Positions 46,801-56,302 of a stretch of 64,000 nucleotides of DNA are shown here, piece by piece (within the stretch, counting starts at the first letter, position 1; each line of letters begins with the position of its first letter). The translations under genes were made by a program, and so were the position numbers. The DNA is from Gillisia marina (GTDB lineage Bacteria > Bacteroidota > Bacteroidia > Flavobacteriales > Flavobacteriaceae), in contig NZ_AJLT01000006.1 in assembly GCF_000258765.1 (NCBI RefSeq), forward strand, positions 38,327 through 102,326, written 5' to 3'. Below the pieces are notes generated by a model that saw only the letters and a list, made by a program, of their open reading frames with translations, was not told the origin of the DNA and did not search any database.

Positions 46801-47724
46801 AGAATTATTGTAATAAGCAATTAGCTCAATCTTATCAAATAATTCCGCACCCACTAGAGCTCCATCCATTTTAAATGATAGCTCTATCTTATCTGTATTT
46901 AAGGCCTCATTTTCTAAATAAAATAGTTGTGAGATACTAGAGGCAACACCTAAAGTTCCATGACTTAGTTCTGAAAAAGTAGACAAATCTTGATCGATCG
47001 CTAGTGAAGGATTACTAACGCCTGCGCCCCCTAGGTTTAGAACGTCTAAAGATATGCCATTGGCATTACTAGATGTAAATCTAGGGGAGTAACAATTAGT
47101 GGAATTAGCAGTTCCATAAAATGCTTTATACACATTCATGGATTTTTCTACATTGAGTCCTAAAATAGCTGAGGTATGATCTTCGATTTGAATTCTATTA
47201 TAAGAAGCATCAGGTTTAAAAGCGGCATAATAATTATTATCGGAATCGATTACAATTTTGAAATTATCATTATGTGTAAATTTTTGGGTTGAAGCGCTAT
47301 AAACTATAGACGAATTATTTTTTCCTATGATGTTGAAATAATGATTGCCGAAAACAATACTTCCCGTAAGATCTGCCAGGATATTACCTAAGGATCCCTG
47401 AGTTAGTAAATTTAGAATGTCATGCTGAAAATCTAGCTGAACAAAAGATGTAGTCCTAGCTTCTAATAAATCAGCGAACTCCAATTCTAAAATGGCTGAT
47501 TCTGCAGATGCACCCAATACCAATCCTGAGTTAGAGGTTAGTGTAGCAAAATTGGTGTCATCTAGGGTTGCATTTAGAGAGTTTTCTACATTAATTTCTG
47601 TAATAATATTTGTAGCTAAATTCCTACTCTGAGAAAATACAGAAAAACTGCTAAAAAGTATAATAATAAAAGTAAAAAAATAAACACGAGACGTAGGTTT
47701 GGGTAGGTGTAGTTCTGGAACCAT
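43810..47724 (-). CDS. Giant T9SS cargo with 13 thrombospondin type 3 repeats and type B sorting domain
   Basis: A 1304-residue secreted protein. After the signal peptide ('[20 protein letters not shown]') come ~350 residues of beta-rich sequence. Thirteen Ca-binding TSP3-like units of ~54 residues follow ('[19 protein letters not shown]', then '[13 protein letters not shown]', 'NETDPLN(S/P)CDPDN'). A DUF11-like Ig unit ('[20 protein letters not shown]') and the gliding-motility-type C-terminal domain ('[17 protein letters not shown]', '[20 protein letters not shown]', '[12 protein letters not shown]') complete it. This C-terminal domain is the T9SS type B signal (CHU_C). The PorP/SprF gene begins 2 bp after the stop. 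The likely role is a Ca-stabilised surface adhesin. Confidence 0.92.
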   Translation of the reverse strand: MVPELHLPKPTSRVYFFTFIIILFSSFSVFSQSRNLATNIITEINVENSLNATLDDTNFATLTSNSGLVLGASAESAILELEFADLLEARTTSFVQLDFQHDILNLLTQGSLGNILADLTGSIVFGNHYFNIIGKNNSSIVYSASTQKFTHNDNFKIVIDSDNNYYAAFKPDASYNRIQIEDHTSAILGLNVEKSMNVYKAFYGTANSTNCYSPRFTSSNANGISLDVLNLGGAGVSNPSLAIDQDLSTFSELSHGTLGVASSISQLFYLENEALNTDKIELSFKMDGALVGAELFDKIELIAYYNNSPVFSAKTTNLLTAELLTELQKGEVVTITFNPKVVFDKMEIKLSALADIGLEQSFDIHEIQIITAVCEAQKDNDNDGLTNGEEATLGTDPNNPDTDGDGINDGDEVANETDPLNSCDPDNTRDECDADNDGLTNAEEATLSTDPNNPDTDSDGINDGDEVANGTDPLNSCDPDNTRDECDADNDGLTNAEEATLGTDANNPDTDGDGINDGDEEANETDPLNPCDPDNTRDECDADNDGLTNAEEATLGTDANNPDTDGDGINDGDEVANETDPLNPCDPDNTRDECDADNDGLTNAEEATLSTDPNNPDTDSDGINDGDEVANGTDPLNSCDPDNTRDECDPDNDGLTNAEEATLSTDPNNPDTDSDGINDGDEVANGTDPLNSCDPNNTGDECDADNDGLTNAEEATLGTDPNNPDTDDDGINDGDEVANETYPLNSCDPDNTRDECDADNDGLTNAEETTLGTDPNNPDTDGDGIDDGDEVANETDPLNPCDPDNSGANCNTDADNDGLTNAEEETLGTDPNNADTDGDGINDGDEVNNETDPLNSCDPDDSGADCNTDSDNDGLTDAEEATLGTDPNNADTDGDGINDGDEVDNETDPLNSCDPDNSGADCNIDSDDDGLTDAEENTLGTDPNNADTDADGINDGDEVNNGTDPLNSCDPDNTGDECDADNDGLTNAEEESLGTNPDNSDSDNDGIDDGEEFNNGTNPLNPCDPNNDGSDCNNDNDNDGLDNESEEELGTDPDNADSDNDGINDGDEVNNGTDPLNACDPNSANENCSERATVAVEITADNPTPTIDGEVEFTITFINKGSASVSNVTVMQELNTGFELIDAYSNIGIYNRNTNNWDLEFVDANSSAELLVRAKVLNQGIYSNTVLINQVTPIDITPGDNSASILLFPNCMTIFNQFSPNKDGMNETFMIDCIEKYPNNYLQIFNRDGNRVFEKKSYKNGWDGSAEGDLSIGSQKKVPNGTYFFVLDLGNGSPQIKGWIQIIR
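44480..46600 (-). repeat. Tandem repeat of 162-168 bp encoding TSP3 units
   Basis: Thirteen copies within the T9SS gene. Copies 2-8 (about 45300-46440) are the most alike, mostly differing at third positions and at G/S, A/P and R/G sites; copies 9-13 are more diverged and slightly longer. This suits unequal recombination and copy-number change. Confidence 0.85.
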
Positions 47725-48050
47725 AAGCTAAATTTTAAGTTAATAATAGCAAAATGCTAATATTCAATGGTTTATAATAAACGCCGTAGGGTACGTGAAT
47801 TATTAACTCAAATTATGATTGGTTCTTATAAACTTAATTATATTTTATTGAATTATCAAACTCATCTATTAAAATTAACATTGTATCTAAGTTTAAAGTT
47901 GTTTGAACGAATTATTCTTATTTATGTTAAATATTTATTGTATTAAATTTAAAAATTGATTTTTATCAGGCTGAGTGGGAGTTAGGAAGGAATAGTGAGA
48001 AGTTATTCATCGATAAAATAGTGCATTTTATCGATGAAATCATTGAAACG
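47725..48050. other. Gene-free AT-rich stretch, with hairpin at its end
   Basis: No coding potential is visible. It holds the upstream region of the TSP3 gene, including a small hairpin (TAGC-AAAAT-GCTA, 47747-47759). Confidence 0.6.
48006..48038. terminator. Perfect 14-bp hairpin near the cysH relic
   Basis: TTCATCGATAAAAT / ATTTTATCGATGAA with loop AGTGC, 12 bp past the end of the cysH relic. It may be its former terminator; no long T-tract follows. Confidence 0.55.
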
Positions 48051-48462
48051 TTAAAGTTTTAATAAACGCAATCCTTTTTCTGTTTTTGGGTAGTTATTCC
48101 ATTTCCCATTGCGATCTTCTCCGGGAAAAGTACAATGAGTACAACCAATAAATTATGGCCTTTTATGACTAAGGGATGATAGTTTTATCAGTATTTTTTG
48201 AAGAGGGGATTCCTCTCTTCTTTTGAGACATTCAGTTAAGGATAGATGTTGCGAAATATCTCCTTAATTCAAAAATATTAGGCTTGCTCTATGAGCATCG
48301 CTATTAAATTCTGAAGAATATTTCGAAAAGGAAGGCCGAATTAGATGCGAAAGAACTGTTCAACATAATTTCATTTGGATCAAAATCACTATAGAGTTCA
48401 TGAATCCTTTGTTGCGGAGATAATGAATGCTACTTAGTGTTTAATGATGAAATCTGATCTTT
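48051..48462 (-). pseudogene. Decayed phosphoadenylyl-sulfate reductase (cysH-like) relic
   Basis: Two pieces in order on the minus strand match PAPS/APS reductase ends. The 5' piece (about 48462-48303, one internal TAG) reads 'LSPQQRIHELYSDFDPNEI' and 'MLNSSFASNSAFLFEIFFRI', like the CysH N-terminus. The 3' piece (about 48220-48051) reads 'NYHPLVIKGHNL', then with a frameshift 'IGCTHCTFPGEDRNGKW' and 'NNYPKTEKGLRL', like the C-terminal Cys-rich end. The two pieces are separated by only ~110 bp, whereas an intact gene of ~700 bp would have ~400 bp there. So the middle is deleted and stops and frameshifts have accumulated. The assignment rests on recognising short motifs and is moderately sure. 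Confidence 0.6.
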
Positions 48463-48517
48463 TGAGAAAGATCTTTTCTTTAATTGGGTAGGAGGTATTT
48501 ATAGTAAGATAGTTTTA

Positions 48518-48766
48518 TTATTTATTTTCTTTCTTCTTAGGAGGCATTGGTCCACGCATGTGTATAACCAATCCATTCAAAAAGTTTCGTAGAAATTGAT
48601 CTCCACATTCTACATATTTTGGGTGATCTTCGTTTCTAAAGATCGCCCCAAGCTCACTTTTGGTAACTTTAAAATCTACCAGCGCGCAAATTTGTACTAT
48701 ATCGTCGTCGCGTAATTTCAGTGCAACACGTAATTTCTTGAATATATCGTTGTTTGTTAATCCCAT
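48518..48766 (-). CDS. DUF1456 (YehS-like) protein, single-domain
   Basis: An 82-residue protein made of one DUF1456 unit ('MGLTNNDIFKKLRVALKLRD', 'ICALVDFKVTKSELGAIFR', 'FLRNFLNGLVIHMRG'), with a basic tail 'PPKKKENK'. E. coli YehS (~156 residues) has two such units, so this is a half-length form, which is normal in some Bacteroidetes. The function is unknown; helix-turn-helix-like DNA binding has been suggested for the fold. An exact -7 promoter box lies 5 nt upstream. Confidence 0.85.
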   Translation of the reverse strand: MGLTNNDIFKKLRVALKLRDDDIVQICALVDFKVTKSELGAIFRNEDHPKYVECGDQFLRNFLNGLVIHMRGPMPPKKKENK

Positions 48767-48771
48767 AGCTG

Positions 48772-48779
48772 CAAAAATA
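48772..48779 (-). promoter_or_regulatory. -7 box TATTTTTG adjoining the DUF1456 start
   Basis: An exact match on the minus strand only 5 nt before the ATG at 48766; suggests a leaderless transcript. Confidence 0.5.
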
Positions 48780-48848
48780 TGGATAAAATGCAGAATACAC
48801 CATAAATGCCACTATTAATAGAATGCTTTAGTGGCCTAACGGAAATAA

Positions 48849-48879
48849 AAAAGTCGGCTTTGTAGGGAAGCCGACTTTT
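48849..48879. terminator. Terminator of the sus operon
   Basis: A perfect 12-bp stem AAAAGTCGGCTT / AAGCCGACTTTT, 7-nt loop; 20 bp past the alpha-amylase stop codon on the minus strand. Confidence 0.88.
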
Positions 48880-48900
48880 AGAATTCTACCAGAAATTAAA

Positions 48901-50346
48901 TTATTCCATAATTGAGTAAATGCTATACGAATTGGCAGGAGCTTCAAGAGATACCACTCCGTCTGCACCTGTTGTAGGAGAATAAGAGGAATTATTTCCA
49001 TAATCCTTCAACTTTTTGGAGGTCCAATTAGTCACTATTTCTCTTCGCTTATTATTACCACTTGTGTTTATATATAGTATTAAACCTGGATTGTTTGTAT
49101 TTCCTGCACGTTTCATGATGTACTCATCATTATCATTAAAAAGCACCTCCACTGGGCCTGTTGCCAAGGTGTTATGTAGTAAGATCATATTTTTAATTTC
49201 ATCTTGGAAATCGGCATTTTCATAATCTGAGTAGAAAATCGTAGGATACCCATCATGCGTTAAAATATAAGCATATGCTTTCATTTTATTAGATTCGGCT
49301 ATACGGTTGTCCTCATTATCATCTTTTTCGGTGTCATGATTTGCCACAAAAGTCACTGCTTTATCTGGGTAGGTTTTACGTAACATATCTTTTCCTAGAT
49401 ATGATAGATCTTTGTGCCTGTCAAAAGCTTCCTCCATTTTATAAAAACATGCAAAATCAAAAGCATTGGAGCCAGTTGCGTCTACCCATCTTTCGAGCAC
49501 AGCACTATTCCCATCGAAATTCTCACCAACAGAAAAACCACCAACTTCCTCTATCCAAGCTTTAACTACCCAAGGTTCAAAACCTTTTACATAATCGAAT
49601 CTCCAACCATCAAAGCCCATTACATTTTTGTAATATTTGGCTACAGAATTTTCTTTTTTCCAAAACCATTCTTGTACTCGCTCTTGATCGTGACACACAT
49701 CTTGTTCCGAGAAAAATAGATCTCCGGCATCTCGCTCATGAATATCGTTAGGATGGTAATCTTTATAGCTTCTATTGAACATTCCAGAAGCATTCCCATG
49801 GGTTTCATCAAATAGGGTATAGGTGTTTTTATTTCTGAAAGGATTGAATTCTTCACCCCCTCCGGAATTATGATTTAACACGATATCTGCAATTACTTCT
49901 AAATTTACGCTATGCGCACTAGCTATTAAAGTTTCTAATTCCGTACGAGTTCCAAATCTAGTAGGAGTAGTTCCATGTTGGAAATATTCCCCAAAATCGA
50001 AATAATCTGAAGGATCGTAGCCCATAGAATAACCGCCTGATTGTCCTTTAGAAACCACGGGTAGCCAAATTCTATCTACACCGGCATCTGCCCATCCCGC
50101 AACTTTTTCGTTAAGGATTTTCCACCATTCATGTCTAGGCTCTACATCCCAATAGAAAGTCTGCATCATTACTCCAGAGCCATTATCGTAATTGGATAAA
50201 TCTAATGCTTGGGGAGTAACGGGTTCTGGTGTTCCACCTCCTCCAATTACATCATCTGTTGGATCTACAGGATTGCTATCAGAAGAACAGGAAGTTCCCA
50301 TTACAAGCATTGAAACCGCAGCACCAAATATTATTTTTTTAATCAT
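48901..50346 (-). CDS. GH13 alpha-amylase, lipoprotein
   Basis: A ~481-residue alpha-amylase. The ATG at 50346 gives a lipoprotein signal ('MIKKIIFGAAVSMLVMGTSC'); an in-frame ATG at 50385 adds 13 residues and lies inside the spacer hairpin. GH13 motifs: region I 'VIADIVLNHNSGG', region II 'GWRFDYVKGF' (Asp nucleophile), region III 'SVGENFDG' (Glu acid/base), region IV 'FVANHDTEKDD'. The C-terminal beta domain follows ('LYINTSGNNKR'). The lipid anchor suggests surface exposure, so it would act like SusG in starch hydrolysis. It is the last gene of the sus operon, after a structured spacer. Confidence 0.93.
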   Translation of the reverse strand: MIKKIIFGAAVSMLVMGTSCSSDSNPVDPTDDVIGGGGTPEPVTPQALDLSNYDNGSGVMMQTFYWDVEPRHEWWKILNEKVAGWADAGVDRIWLPVVSKGQSGGYSMGYDPSDYFDFGEYFQHGTTPTRFGTRTELETLIASAHSVNLEVIADIVLNHNSGGGEEFNPFRNKNTYTLFDETHGNASGMFNRSYKDYHPNDIHERDAGDLFFSEQDVCHDQERVQEWFWKKENSVAKYYKNVMGFDGWRFDYVKGFEPWVVKAWIEEVGGFSVGENFDGNSAVLERWVDATGSNAFDFACFYKMEEAFDRHKDLSYLGKDMLRKTYPDKAVTFVANHDTEKDDNEDNRIAESNKMKAYAYILTHDGYPTIFYSDYENADFQDEIKNMILLHNTLATGPVEVLFNDNDEYIMKRAGNTNNPGLILYINTSGNNKRREIVTNWTSKKLKDYGNNSSYSPTTGADGVVSLEAPANSYSIYSIME

Positions 50347-50366
50347 ATGTGATTTTTTAAATGAAT

Positions 50367-50447
50367 AAAGCTGTCTAAGGATCATTTGGATTTAACTTAA
50401 CTTCTAAAAATTAGAATTAGGTTAAGCCTTTATCTTTAGACAGCTTT
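50367..50447 (-). promoter_or_regulatory. Nested intercistronic hairpins between susE-like and amylase genes
   Basis: Outer arms AAAGCTGTCTAA (50367-50378) and TTAGACAGCTTT (50436-50447) are a perfect 12-bp inverted repeat. Inside are CTTAAC/GTTAAG and TTCTAA/TTAGAA. It fills the spacer before the amylase ATG and may process, stabilise or attenuate the mRNA. Confidence 0.7.
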
Positions 50448-50467
50448 AATATTATTGTATTCTGAAA

Positions 50468-51622
50468 TTACTCAGCTACTACAACCGGAATAAAGGTATA
50501 ACGAGAGGTAATATCATTAAACCAAACTGTATAGGTTCCTGCTTGAACCATGATGTCATCACCAGTTGCTTGTCCACTAGGGAAGTTTTCTCCGCCACCC
50601 CAGTTTACATCCCAAGCTAAATTAGCTCTAAATTTTGCTGCACCATCTGTAAGTACAACATCATTAGCTTGCCAAATATGCTTATCGAAATCTGAATTAG
50701 TCATTTTAATATCTGGCGTAGGATTATCATCATTAGGCCATCCAACAGATGTTCCAGCTCCTACAATACCTATAACATCATAAGTAGTCGCGGCACTTGC
50801 ATCATAGGCTTCAAAAGTGTACGTAAGATCTTCAGTATTTATTGTGAATGTATAGTATCCTGCTGTAGCTACCGGGAACGCATCTGGATCTTCACCTAAT
50901 AATTCACTATTAGTTAGGCTTCCGTCTTTAATTCCCCATTGTGGTTGCCATGCACCTTTCATATCTAACAATTTGAATGCACCTGCACCAAAATATCCTG
51001 TAAAGTAATATTGGTTTTCATTTTCAGAATCTCTGAATAAAGGTGTATTGTTGTTATCATTATTCCAACCTGCGGCAGTAGCATCTCCAACAAGATATAA
51101 TTCTTTAAAGCTAGGTCCTTCTTCTACAGCTGCTTCCGGCATTACTACTGTAATAGATTTAACTTCAGAAGAAGTATTTAAAGCGTTTCCTCCATCATTT
51201 CCGGCGAAAGCTTTTATTCTAAAATAAACCTGTCCTGTATTTGGAGCCTCCGTTTCAGCATCGTTATCCAACCCTGCATCTGTAGCAAGTGTAATTAACT
51301 GGCTTACTTTAATAGCTAAATTGTTTTCACTGGTACTTCCTATAACATCGAAACTAGAAAAATCTGAACTCGTTGATGCTTGAAGCTCATAAGTGATATT
51401 TGTTGGAACGTCGAAATCTACAGTATTCCAAACAAATCTTTCTGCGATATTTCCAGAAGTAGCTGAAGTAAGTACATAAGTGTCATTAAAAGAATTAATG
51501 AAATTAATACCTTCAACATCAGGCTGGGCAATAAAAACTACATCGTCGTCACTAGAACAGGAATTCAATCCTAGAAGAGATACAAAAGCAAATAATAATA
51601 TTAATATTTTTTTCATTTTCAA
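50468..51622 (-). CDS. SusE-like starch-binding outer-membrane lipoprotein
   Basis: A 384-residue lipoprotein ('ILLFAFVSLLGLNSCSSDDD', lipobox Cys). An N-terminal SusE domain (~25-155, 'FNDTYVLTSATSGNIAERFV', 'YFRIKAFAGNDG') is followed by two SusE/SusF-type starch-binding modules: 'KELYLVGDATAAGWNNDNN' (from ~170) and 'YDVIGIVGAGTSVGWPNDDN' (from ~280), each with the Trp-containing loop of this family. SusE/F proteins bind maltooligosaccharides at the cell surface in Bacteroides. It follows susD with ~42 bp and precedes the amylase. Confidence 0.9.
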   Translation of the reverse strand: MKMKKILILLFAFVSLLGLNSCSSDDDVVFIAQPDVEGINFINSFNDTYVLTSATSGNIAERFVWNTVDFDVPTNITYELQASTSSDFSSFDVIGSTSENNLAIKVSQLITLATDAGLDNDAETEAPNTGQVYFRIKAFAGNDGGNALNTSSEVKSITVVMPEAAVEEGPSFKELYLVGDATAAGWNNDNNNTPLFRDSENENQYYFTGYFGAGAFKLLDMKGAWQPQWGIKDGSLTNSELLGEDPDAFPVATAGYYTFTINTEDLTYTFEAYDASAATTYDVIGIVGAGTSVGWPNDDNPTPDIKMTNSDFDKHIWQANDVVLTDGAAKFRANLAWDVNWGGGENFPSGQATGDDIMVQAGTYTVWFNDITSRYTFIPVVVAE

Positions 51623-51664
51623 TTTTTTAAAATTAGTATCCTGGATTTTGGGTTAAGTTGGTGT

Positions 51665-53230
51665 TTACACTAGATCTGAAGCAGGTATTGGCATTATATT
51701 TCTAAAAGAAGCTGTTGTAGTTCCTTGAGGAACACCACCTTTAAATGCCCATACTCCATTTTCTGTAAATAGATTGAATCTTATAAGGTCTGTTCTTCTT
51801 TGAGCTTCCCAATATAATTCTCTACCTCTTTCATTTATTATAAAATCTAAAGTAAGATCTGAAGCAGTGATGTTCCCGCTAGAATCTCCATAAGCTCTTT
51901 CTTTAAGCTCATTAATATAAGTTACGGCTTGTCCTGTGCTTCCGCCACCACCTCTTAGTACAGCTTCAGCATACATAAGATAAGCATCTGCAAGTCTAAA
52001 CATTGGGAAATCTGTATCTGGAAATTCCCCCGTAGAGTCACTTCCTTGTTCTCCATTAATATCTACATTTTTAAATTTTGCTACTGCATACCCGTCTGTA
52101 AAAACAGAAATATTATCGATCTCTTTTTTCTGACCATCTGTATAAAAGATGGCTCTTTTATCTTCAGATTCTGCTCCGCCCGGGAAAAGATCTACAAATT
52201 GCTGTGTGGTTCTTAATCCGGCCCATCCACTACTTACTCCAAAGTCGGCAGGATCCATAGAACCTCCAATAGAAGCATGTATCATAAATGTCATTCCACC
52301 ATAGGCTTGTGTATTTAACCCGTCAAATGTTATAGGAAAAATCACCTCCTCTTGTGCACCATTGGTATCGTTATCTGCTAAAAATAAATACTGATAAGGT
52401 ACATCCGGAATAGAATATCCGGCTTGAATTACTTTAGTAGTATAAGTAATAACATCTGTATATCGACCTTGTCCTGTATACACTTCAGCATTTAGGTACA
52501 ATTTAGATAGTAACATCCAAACCGCGGCCTGGTCTGCTCTTCCATATTCGTTTTGTCTGGCAGGTACAATAGTACTTTCAATAGCCAAAAGTTCTCCTTC
52601 TATATAACTAAAAAGATCTGCTCTTTTAATTTGTGGTGGCAAGAAAGCTCCAATAGGATCTTCTTCTGTAACAAATGGTGGATTCCCGAAAAGATCCATT
52701 GCATGATAATAGCTTAGAGCTCTTAAAAATCTTGCTTCTGCTCTATATTCAGCAATTTCAGATTTTAAATCTCCACTAACTCCACGACCATCTAACTTAG
52801 CATCAGTAGTCTGACGTAAAAATTCGTTTGTTAATGCTATTTGATATAATAATCTGCTGTACATGGTTCTAATAAACTCATTTCCTGAAGTCCAGGTTTG
52901 AGAGTGAAGATCTTTAATTGTACCATCATTCCAGCCAATAACAGCTTCATCTGTAGTAAGCTCTTGAAGTTTAAAGAAAAGTCTCATGTAATTTGAGAAT
53001 CCTTCATCTAAACCTTGAAGATCGGCATTTCCAGAAGGGCCTTGTTGTCCACTCAATGAAAGTCCTGCATATAATTTTGCGGTAAATTCTCTATAAGAAT
53101 CCGGATTATCAAAAACCGTTGCAGAGGTTTCCCGGTTATCCTCAGGTTTTAGTTCTAAGTCGTCCTGGCAAGACCACAATAATATTGTGCTCAAAAAAAG
53201 GATCATGACTGGTTTAAAATTTCTATACAT
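51665..53230 (-). CDS. SusD/RagB-family nutrient-binding lipoprotein
   Basis: A 521-residue surface lipoprotein that lids the SusC channel and binds glycans. It begins 'MILFLSTILLWSCQDDLEL' (lipobox Cys). The TPR-like scaffold is visible in 'RAEARFLRALSYYHAMDLFG', 'GRADQAAVWMLLSKLYLNAE' and 'FRLADAYLMYAEAVLRGGG'; the end 'RELYWEAQRRTDLIRFNLF' is typical of the RagB/SusD domain. It lies 27 bp downstream of susC. The surrounding genes point to starch or maltodextrin as the substrate. Confidence 0.95.
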   Translation of the reverse strand: MYRNFKPVMILFLSTILLWSCQDDLELKPEDNRETSATVFDNPDSYREFTAKLYAGLSLSGQQGPSGNADLQGLDEGFSNYMRLFFKLQELTTDEAVIGWNDGTIKDLHSQTWTSGNEFIRTMYSRLLYQIALTNEFLRQTTDAKLDGRGVSGDLKSEIAEYRAEARFLRALSYYHAMDLFGNPPFVTEEDPIGAFLPPQIKRADLFSYIEGELLAIESTIVPARQNEYGRADQAAVWMLLSKLYLNAEVYTGQGRYTDVITYTTKVIQAGYSIPDVPYQYLFLADNDTNGAQEEVIFPITFDGLNTQAYGGMTFMIHASIGGSMDPADFGVSSGWAGLRTTQQFVDLFPGGAESEDKRAIFYTDGQKKEIDNISVFTDGYAVAKFKNVDINGEQGSDSTGEFPDTDFPMFRLADAYLMYAEAVLRGGGGSTGQAVTYINELKERAYGDSSGNITASDLTLDFIINERGRELYWEAQRRTDLIRFNLFTENGVWAFKGGVPQGTTTASFRNIMPIPASDLV

Positions 53231-53257
53231 AATAATAGCTATTTGTTTTTTTATTTT

Positions 53258-56178
53258 TTAGAAAGAAAGATTAAGTCCTAATACCACATTTCTTGTTCTA
53301 GGGTAAAAGTTGTTATCTATTCCGTTTCCAATTTCAGGATCTAAACCTTCGTAATCTGTAATTACAAATAAGTTTGTACCTGTAAGGCTTGCTCGTACAT
53401 CTACTACATCTCCTGGGAATAAATATCCTAGGGAAACATTGTCTAATCTTACAAAATCTGCACTTCTTATATAATAATCTGAGAACAGTTGCGCCGCTTC
53501 AAAATTAGATTCAAGCACATTTGCATTTAAATTGGCATAATATGCTTGCGGAGTAACAGTTCCTGCACCAACAAATCCATTTCCAGACTGGGTATTGTTA
53601 TATACGTAGTTTCCAAAATTACCTCTAAAAGTAAAACTGAAATCCAAATTCTTATAGTTAATAGTATTTGTTAAGCCCATGAAATAATCTGGAGTCGCTT
53701 TTTTATAAGCTTGACGATCTGCTTCTGTAATTTGATTGTCTCCATTTACATCTACATAAGCCCCTTCTATTGGTTGTCCTTCATTATTGTAAACTTGGCG
53801 ATATACAAAGAATGTTGTAGGATCGAAACCTTCTTTCCAAATTTGAATGTTGTTACCAACACCACCACCTATACCTCCTTGAGGAATAAAGAAATTAGGA
53901 TCATTTCCTAAAGATAGCGCGGTTATTTCGAGATCTTGGAAAGAAATATTATAATTAACATTCCAGTTAAAATCTTCTCTTTGGATTATAGCAGCATCTA
54001 AACCAACTTCAATACCACGGCTTACTGTTTCACCCACATTGGTGGTTAGCAAATCTGAAAGATTCGCACCTGCCGGCACTGGTACAGTAGCCAAAAGATC
54101 TTTTGTTTCTCTATAATAAGCATCTACGCTCCCAGAAAATCTATTGTTGAAGATACCAAAATCTAATCCTACGTTGGTAGTTTTTAATTCTTCCCATTTT
54201 AGGTTTTCATCAAATTCTTCAGGTCTTAATGTATTTACGAAAGTATTCCCAAATTGAACGTTTGCACCCCTCTGGCTAGGAGTATAAATTCCTAAATAGC
54301 CATAGTTAGGACCAATCTCTTGGTTTCCTGTAATACCATACCCAGCTCTTAATTTTAAATTGCTGAATACGTTACTGTTTTCCATGAAGGATTCGTTCAT
54401 GATCTTCCAACCTATAGATACCGATGGAAAACTACTCCATCTATTATCTTCAGAAAATCTTGAAGAACCATCTCTACGGTAACTTGCAGAAATTAAATAT
54501 CTATTGGAAATATCGAAACTTGCTCTTGCAAAATAAGATTCTAAAGAGTTTCTATTTATACTAACAGGATTAGCAACAAGACTATTGTTTTGAGTTGTTC
54601 TACTTTTGCTGTTAATAAAGAATTCCTGATAAGAATGACCTGCGGTTAGATCTAACTTAGTATCAATAGCATCCAAATCATTTTTATAGTTGAAGTAAAA
54701 ATCCAATAAAGTGTTTCTATTTATTCCCTCATAAAAATTTTCGAAACGAACAGATTGGTTATTAGCGGCAGAGGTAATAGGTCTCGTTTCGTATCCGCTT
54801 AATTCAGCATAATCGAAACCGGCATTTAAATTGAACCTTAATTCAGGTAAAAAAGAGAATCTATAATCTACATTTAAATTGGAGATATTCCTTTTGTTTT
54901 TTGCATTGTTGTCTCTTTGCAGTAATAATGCCAATGGATTTCTAGTAGCTTGTCTAAATTCATCATCTGTTGTATCACCACCTCTAAATTCAAAAAATCC
55001 ATCAAAAGGACTTGTTGGATCAAATACCGACTGAGTAGGGTCGAAAGCTACAGCAGCACCAATAGCACCTTGATCTGCAAAACTGTTCTCATCTAAAATT
55101 CCTTTGGAATTCAATGTTAATTTAAGATCGTTATCAAGGAAATTCTGAGTTAAGGTTAAATTCAACGCATTACGCTCATAAAAATCCTTTTTCAATACAC
55201 CCTGCTGATCTGTATGGTTGAAATTCAATCTATAAGTAAAATTGTCATAACCTTGTCCTACTGTAATATTATGAATCGCTCCATAAGCCTTCTATATATT
55301 TGGTCTTGCCAATCCGTATCAGAAGTTCCTAATAAACTTACATCAGTACCATCTGTAGTTTCAATTATATTTCTAAACTGTGCAGCATTCAACACATCAA
55401 TTTTATCTGTAATTTCTCCTCCAGAGATTTTAAGATCGTACTCTGCAGTAAAATCTGTACTTGTAACTCCTTTTTTAGTAGTAATAAGAATTACTCCGTT
55501 AGATGCACGTGAACCGTAAATAGAAGTTGCGGCAGCATCTTTAAGAATTACAAAGTCTTCAATTTCGTTAGGGTTAATAGCGTTTAGCTGATTTCGAACT
55601 CCCTGAACACCTCTTTGATCTAATGGAATTCCATCTACAACGATCAAAGGAGAATTGTTTCCGGATAAAGAAGATCCTCCACGAATTCTAATTTCAGCAC
55701 CACCACCTGGCTCACTACTTGGCGTAATACGTACTCCGGCAGATTTACCTGCAATAAGCTGTTCTGGAGATATCACTGCTCCTTGGTTAAATTTTTCTGA
55801 ATCTATCTTTTCTACTGCACCGGTGGCATCTTGCTGCGTAGTAGATCCATACCCAATCAATAAGACTTCTTCTAAAGCATTCTGACTTTCATCTAACAAC
55901 ACATCTAAAGAAGTTTGACCATTATAAGGTATTTCTTGACTCACAAAACCTAGAAAAGAAAATACCAGGACATTTCCATTATCTATATTGGAGATGGTGT
56001 ATTTACCATCAAAATCTGTGGTAGTTCCGTTAGTTGTTCCTTTAACAATTATGTTTGCCCCGGGAATAGGTAAGCCGGTTGTACTCTCAGTAATAGTACC
56101 GCTTACAGTTTGTTGGGCAAAAAAGCTCATCGGCAGCATTAGCAGCAAAAACAACGAACTTTTAAGTAATTTTTTCAT
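53258..56178 (-). CDS. SusC-like TonB-dependent starch transporter (one-base frameshift)
   Basis: A ~973-residue SusC/RagA outer-membrane channel. The N-terminus has a signal peptide ('SSLFLLLMLPMSFFAQ'), a carboxypeptidase-regulatory-like domain ('GTITESTTGLPIPGANIIV', ~25-105) and the plug ('VEKIDSEKFNQGAVISPEQL', 'IRGGSSLSGNNSPLIVVDGI', 'DAAATSIYGSRASNGVILIT'). Near 55290 one A is lost from AAA (minus strand); restored, it reads 'DQIYRKAYGAIHNITVGQGY' into the barrel, which ends at the terminal aromatic in 'GLNLSF'. It is first in the operon susC-susD-susE-amylase, transcribed away from the lacI gene. The frameshift is likely a sequencing artefact, since the rest is intact. Confidence 0.92.
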
Positions 56179-56233
56179 AAATAAATCGATTAATTTGAAT
56201 AAAATTTAACTGTATATTTTCACTTCCTGAGGC

Positions 56234-56241
56234 TAAATGTA
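56234..56241 (-). promoter_or_regulatory. Possible -7 box TACATTTA for susC
   Basis: On the minus strand, one mismatch to TAnnTTTG, ~55 nt before the susC ATG. The LacI-type palindrome lies 45 bp further upstream. Weak support. Confidence 0.3.
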
Positions 56242-56286
56242 TGTAAACTAAATGTTAATTTCTTGCGTATTTGCCTGATGACCACT

Positions 56287-56302
56287 ACGAAAACGTTTTC
56301 GT
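56287..56302. promoter_or_regulatory. LacI-family operator palindrome ACGAAAACGTTTTCGT
   Basis: A perfect 16-bp palindrome with the central CG and A/T-flanked arms typical of LacI/GalR sites, sitting between the divergent susC and lacI genes. It is the only such site I see in the window. It would let one regulator control both arms. Confidence 0.8.

Noticed and set aside
53258..55228. Treating the two SusC pieces as separate genes
   Set aside because: One added A joins them in a plug-to-barrel reading frame of normal SusC length.
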